Assembly (NCBI GenBank): GCA_014843695.1
Contig: CM026398.1
Coordinates: 49,875,579 to 49,939,578 of the forward strand
DNA length: 64,000 bases
Reading direction: 5' to 3'
Source of the DNA: Archivesica marissinica
Taxonomy: Eukaryota; Mollusca; Bivalvia; Venerida; Vesicomyidae
The notes under the pieces are model-generated. The model did not search any database, was not told the origin of the DNA, and saw only the letters and a list, made by a program, of their open reading frames with translations. This document shows, in pieces, positions 61,109 to 64,000 of the stretch. How positions within the stretch are numbered: position 1 is the first letter of the stretch; each line of letters starts with the position of its first letter. The position numbers were made by a program, and so were the translations under genes.

Positions 61109-61316
61109 CAGTCAAACCTGTGTTAGTGGTCACCTCTACAATCAAACCCGTGTTAGTGGTCACCTCTATTAAGCAACGAACCTGCATTAAGCAGTCAGTT
61201 TCCAGAGTCCCAATATGTTGCTTTGTTATACATTTGACCTCCATTAAGCAGCCACCTGTGCTAAGCAGCCACTTTCTGTTATTCCCTTGGCTGGCTGCTT
61301 AAGACAGGTTTGACTG
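61109..61316. mobile_element. pogo-like MITE type 2 with internal duplication
   Basis: Ends cagtcaaacctgt / acaggtttgactg flanked by TA; the first ~30 bp (to gtggtcacctcta) are duplicated in tandem. Just downstream of the chitin-binding gene's polyadenylation signals. Confidence 0.92.
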
Positions 61317-61319
61317 TAT

Positions 61320-62034
61320 TATATTCCTACAAGACCCACAACACTAAAAGCTCGTATGCTGCTATAGTATAACAAGGTTACGATTCAGATCTACCGAATT
61401 ATTGCCAAACGTACAACATTTTAAATTAAAACCGGTTCTGTCAATAAATTTCAGATTGCAAGAGAAAAATGAGTAAACATTACTAGCTCAAGCTTTTGAT
61501 ATAAAATATATCTAACCTTCATAAACACCCTAAATCAGATTTATATAATGTCATAAATACTCTCTTATCAGTTAATTATAGGGAGCAAAGAACCCATAAA
61601 CGAGTGTCTTTGTTCTGTTCTGTTCATAAATAATCCAATATCTGTACAACTAGACACCTATTACTAGTATCATAGTGAGCAATGACACTTTGTTGCAATG
61701 GCTTGCCTGACATGTTGATGAGGCTAAACTCCGAACATAATTAGTTTATTTTGATTTGTATCTAACCTGGAGCTAGTATCATATAAACGTTTGTTGTGGT
61801 CGTATAACTAGTATTCCAAATATAAACACCCATGGCGATCAAGATAATAGTGAATATATACTTGCCCTCAATATCCTCCCGGTTGTACCACGATAGTCTG
61901 TTGATCCTACACAATTGTCCCTGATTCTGTCAAGTTTCTACAGTTTTCCCAGATTCTGACAAGTTTCTACAAAGTTTTCCCAGATTCTGCCAAGGTTTCT
62001 ACAAAGTTTTCCCTGATTCTGACAAATTTCTACA
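61320..62034. other. Non-coding sequence
   Basis: No coding signal. At 61920-62030 a triple imperfect repeat of cccagattctgacaagtttc precedes the 21-bp array. Confidence 0.55.
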
Positions 62035-62670
62035 TCGTTTGTGTATTTAATGCCATCGTTTGTGTACTTAATGCCATCGTTTGTGTATTTAATGCCATTG
62101 TTTGTGTACTTAATGCCATTGTTTATGTACTTAATGCCATCGTTTGTGTACTTAATGCCATCGTTTGTGTACTCAATGCCATTGTTTGTGTACTTAATGC
62201 CATCGTTTGTGTACTTAATGCCATCGTTTGTGTACTTAATGCCATCGTGCCATCGTTTGTGTATTTAATGCCATCGTTTGTGTATTTAATGCCATCGTTT
62301 GTGTATTTAATGCCATTGTTTGTGTATTTAATGCCATCGTTTGTGTACTTAATGCCATCGTTTGTGTACTTAATGCCATCGTTTGTGTACTTAATGCCAT
62401 CGTTTGTGTACTTAATGCCATCGTTTGTGTACTTAATGCCATAGTTTGTGTACTTAATGCCACCGTTTGTGTATTTAATGCCATCGTTTGTGTATTTAAT
62501 GCCATCGTTTGTGTACTTAATGCCATCGTTTGTGTATTTAATGCCATCGTTTGTGTATTTAATGCCATCGTGTGTGTACTTAATGCCATCGTTTGTGTAT
62601 TTAATGCCATCGTGTGTGTACTTAATGCCATCGTCTGTGTACTTAATGCCATCGTTTGTGTATTTAGTGT
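62035..62670. repeat. 21-bp tandem array, about 30 units
   Basis: Unit atcgtttgtgtacttaatgcc with a t/c variant (tatttaatgcc). Because 21 is divisible by three, both strands appear open (MPSFVYL on plus, STQTMAL on minus); this is a repeat effect. Confidence 0.97.
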
Positions 62671-62689
62671 ATACAAATTTATTTTATCT

Positions 62690-62815
62690 TAGCTCGATTG
62701 CGAAACAAGTTCTTACAACTTATATTAATCACTCTCGAGACCTCATTCCCCTAGGGAGAGAGGAGAAATGTGGGATTTAAATGCCTTGCCTAAGGGCACA
62801 ATCGTAATGGCATAT
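62690..62815 (-). mobile_element. SINE family B fragment inside the 21-bp array
   Basis: tagctcgattgcgaaacaag ... ctctcgagacctcattcccc ... ccttgcctaagggcacaatc, matching the 3' part of 24900-25103. Array-like units (atttaatgccgttgtttgtg) resume at 62818-62850, so the fragment lies within the array. Confidence 0.8.
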
Positions 62816-63045
62816 CTATTTAATGCCGTTGTTTGTGTATTTAATGCCGTCACTTTAAGAAGGAAATCTACAAACATTTCATTGACATTATCAGTGCTAA
62901 AACGGCAAAAAGAATTCAGGTGTCTAAGTTAGTCTGACAGTGGCATGTGTACACAAATGTATTATGATGGTGGCCCTACTCACGCCTGGTATACCATACA
63001 TGAAATGTATATGTGGAACGGCGAATGGCCCGGAGTGAGTTAGAG

Positions 63046-63296
63046 CCCCGCTGGAGCCGTTACGATTGTTCCCCTAGGCAAAGCATTTTTATTTGTTGGT
63101 GGAAGATCAAGGTTGCCCTCCGAAGAGTATTGCAGGCATGGACGGACACCTGGGAACAACCACCGACCTACCACAAACCAGCTGGATAGCTTCCTCACAT
63201 GAAATGTTTTGAAACCCCCAGTGGGATTCGAACCATCAGTGGTGAGGGGCAGTGATTTGAAGTCGACGAGCGTAACCATGTGGGCACGGAGGCCCA
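63046..63296 (-). mobile_element. Composite SINE fragments (families B and D)
   Basis: 63046-63092 matches family B (ccgttacgattgttccccta). 63110-63296 matches family D on the minus strand (ggcctccgtgcccacatggt ... gtgggattcgaaccatc as complement of the B box, with accaccgacctaccacaaac in the body). Confidence 0.7.
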
Positions 63297-63347
63297 TCAG
63301 CACTGTAATACAGATCTATAATTTTGCAACAATCGAATTGCAATCCA

Positions 63348-63790
63348 ATAACTAGTGAATGAGACTAATCCAGACTGGTCAGCAAACCAATGCATAACTA
63401 GTGAATGGACTAATCCAGACTGGTCAACAAACCAATGCATAACTAGTGAATGGACTAATCCAGACTGGTCAGCAAACCAATGCATAACTAGTGAATGAGA
63501 CTAATCCAGACTGGTCAGCAAACCAATGTATAACTAGTGAATGGACTAATCCAGACTGGTCAGCAAACCAATGTATAACTAGTGAATGAGACTAATCCAG
63601 ACTGGTCAGCAAACCAATGCATAACTAGTGAATGGACTAATCCAGACTGGTCAACAAACCAATGCATAACTAGTGAATGGACTAATCCAGACTGGTCAGC
63701 AAACCAATGTATAACTAGTGAATGGGACTAATCCAGACTGGTCAGCAAACCAATGTATAACTAGTGAATGAGACTAATCCAGACTGGTGA
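63348..63790. repeat. 45/46-bp tandem array, 10 units
   Basis: Unit ataactagtgaatggactaa + tccagactggtcagcaaacc + aatgc; gaatgagac variants add one base. Not a CRISPR: units are contiguous with no spacers. Confidence 0.96.
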
Positions 63791-64000
63791 CAGTCAGCAA
63801 TAAGAGTATAGGTATGAACACGGATCAACCCAGGTTATAATATACTGTCAAAATAAGTATTTACAATTTATATACATGTATACAAGGGTTGTGAAACATG
63901 CAATTTGTTTATACACAGGCACTAGAATTCACATTGGGTGAAATACAACATCATGTGGACTGCCACCCCAAAACTATGCTTTTCCTTCATTCAATCAATA

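Noticed and set aside
62236..62676. 146-residue minus-strand frame of 7-residue repeats
   Set aside because: By-product of the 21-bp array; the plus strand is equally open.
63348..63790. CRISPR-like regular repeats
   Set aside because: Contiguous tandem units without spacers in animal DNA.

Overview
Animal nuclear DNA: AT-rich, intron-containing, packed with short mobile elements and tandem repeats, with no bacterial-style operons. A secreted chitin-binding protein with peritrophin/shell-matrix-like modules, several tRNA-derived SINE families and pogo-, hAT-, MULE- and mariner-type elements fit a lophotrochozoan, most likely a marine mollusc. The species cannot be fixed from sequence alone. 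The dominant structure is an inverted duplication. Bases 1-30597 reappear reverse-complemented at 31857 to about 60822. The arms meet at a run of exactly 1000 N (30598-31597) plus 259 bp found only on the right side. By eye the arms are about 97-99% identical outside indels. They differ by presence or absence of mobile elements, tandem-repeat copy number and point lesions, which is the pattern expected of two alleles. The likeliest reading is two haplotype contigs of one locus scaffolded head to head; a genuine giant palindrome is the alternative. Layout, outer to inner (left / right): a chitin-binding protein gene (left minus, 3' end outside the window; right plus, complete to its stop and polyadenylation signals); VNTRs, a perfect hairpin and a purine/pyrimidine tract; SINEs and MITEs; a possible first exon of an unrecognised gene (12833-12974 / 49406-49547); a decayed multi-domain repeat-associated gene split by a 2.4-kb MULE and a 0.97-kb hAT element; non-LTR and mariner relics; two satellite-like arrays; a divergent pair of starts, one opening a five-exon gene with coiled-coil and acidic parts (23416-28451 / 33903-38930); a non-LTR retrotransposon fragment; and the gap. 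Right of the mirror limit (60823-64000) are the last exon and 3'UTR of the chitin-binding gene, a pogo-like MITE, a 21-bp array interrupted by a SINE fragment, tRNA-like SINE pieces and a 45-bp array. Only the chitin-binding gene and the five-exon gene look like ordinary host protein genes, and each arm carries a different lesion: the right arm lost a splice acceptor and a cysteine in the chitin-binding gene, while the left arm lost a splice acceptor in the five-exon gene. The MULE transposase is broken differently in each arm. No previously undescribed molecular machine is evident; what stands out is the inverted allelic structure and the natural record of insertions, excision-like differences and repeat expansion it gives.
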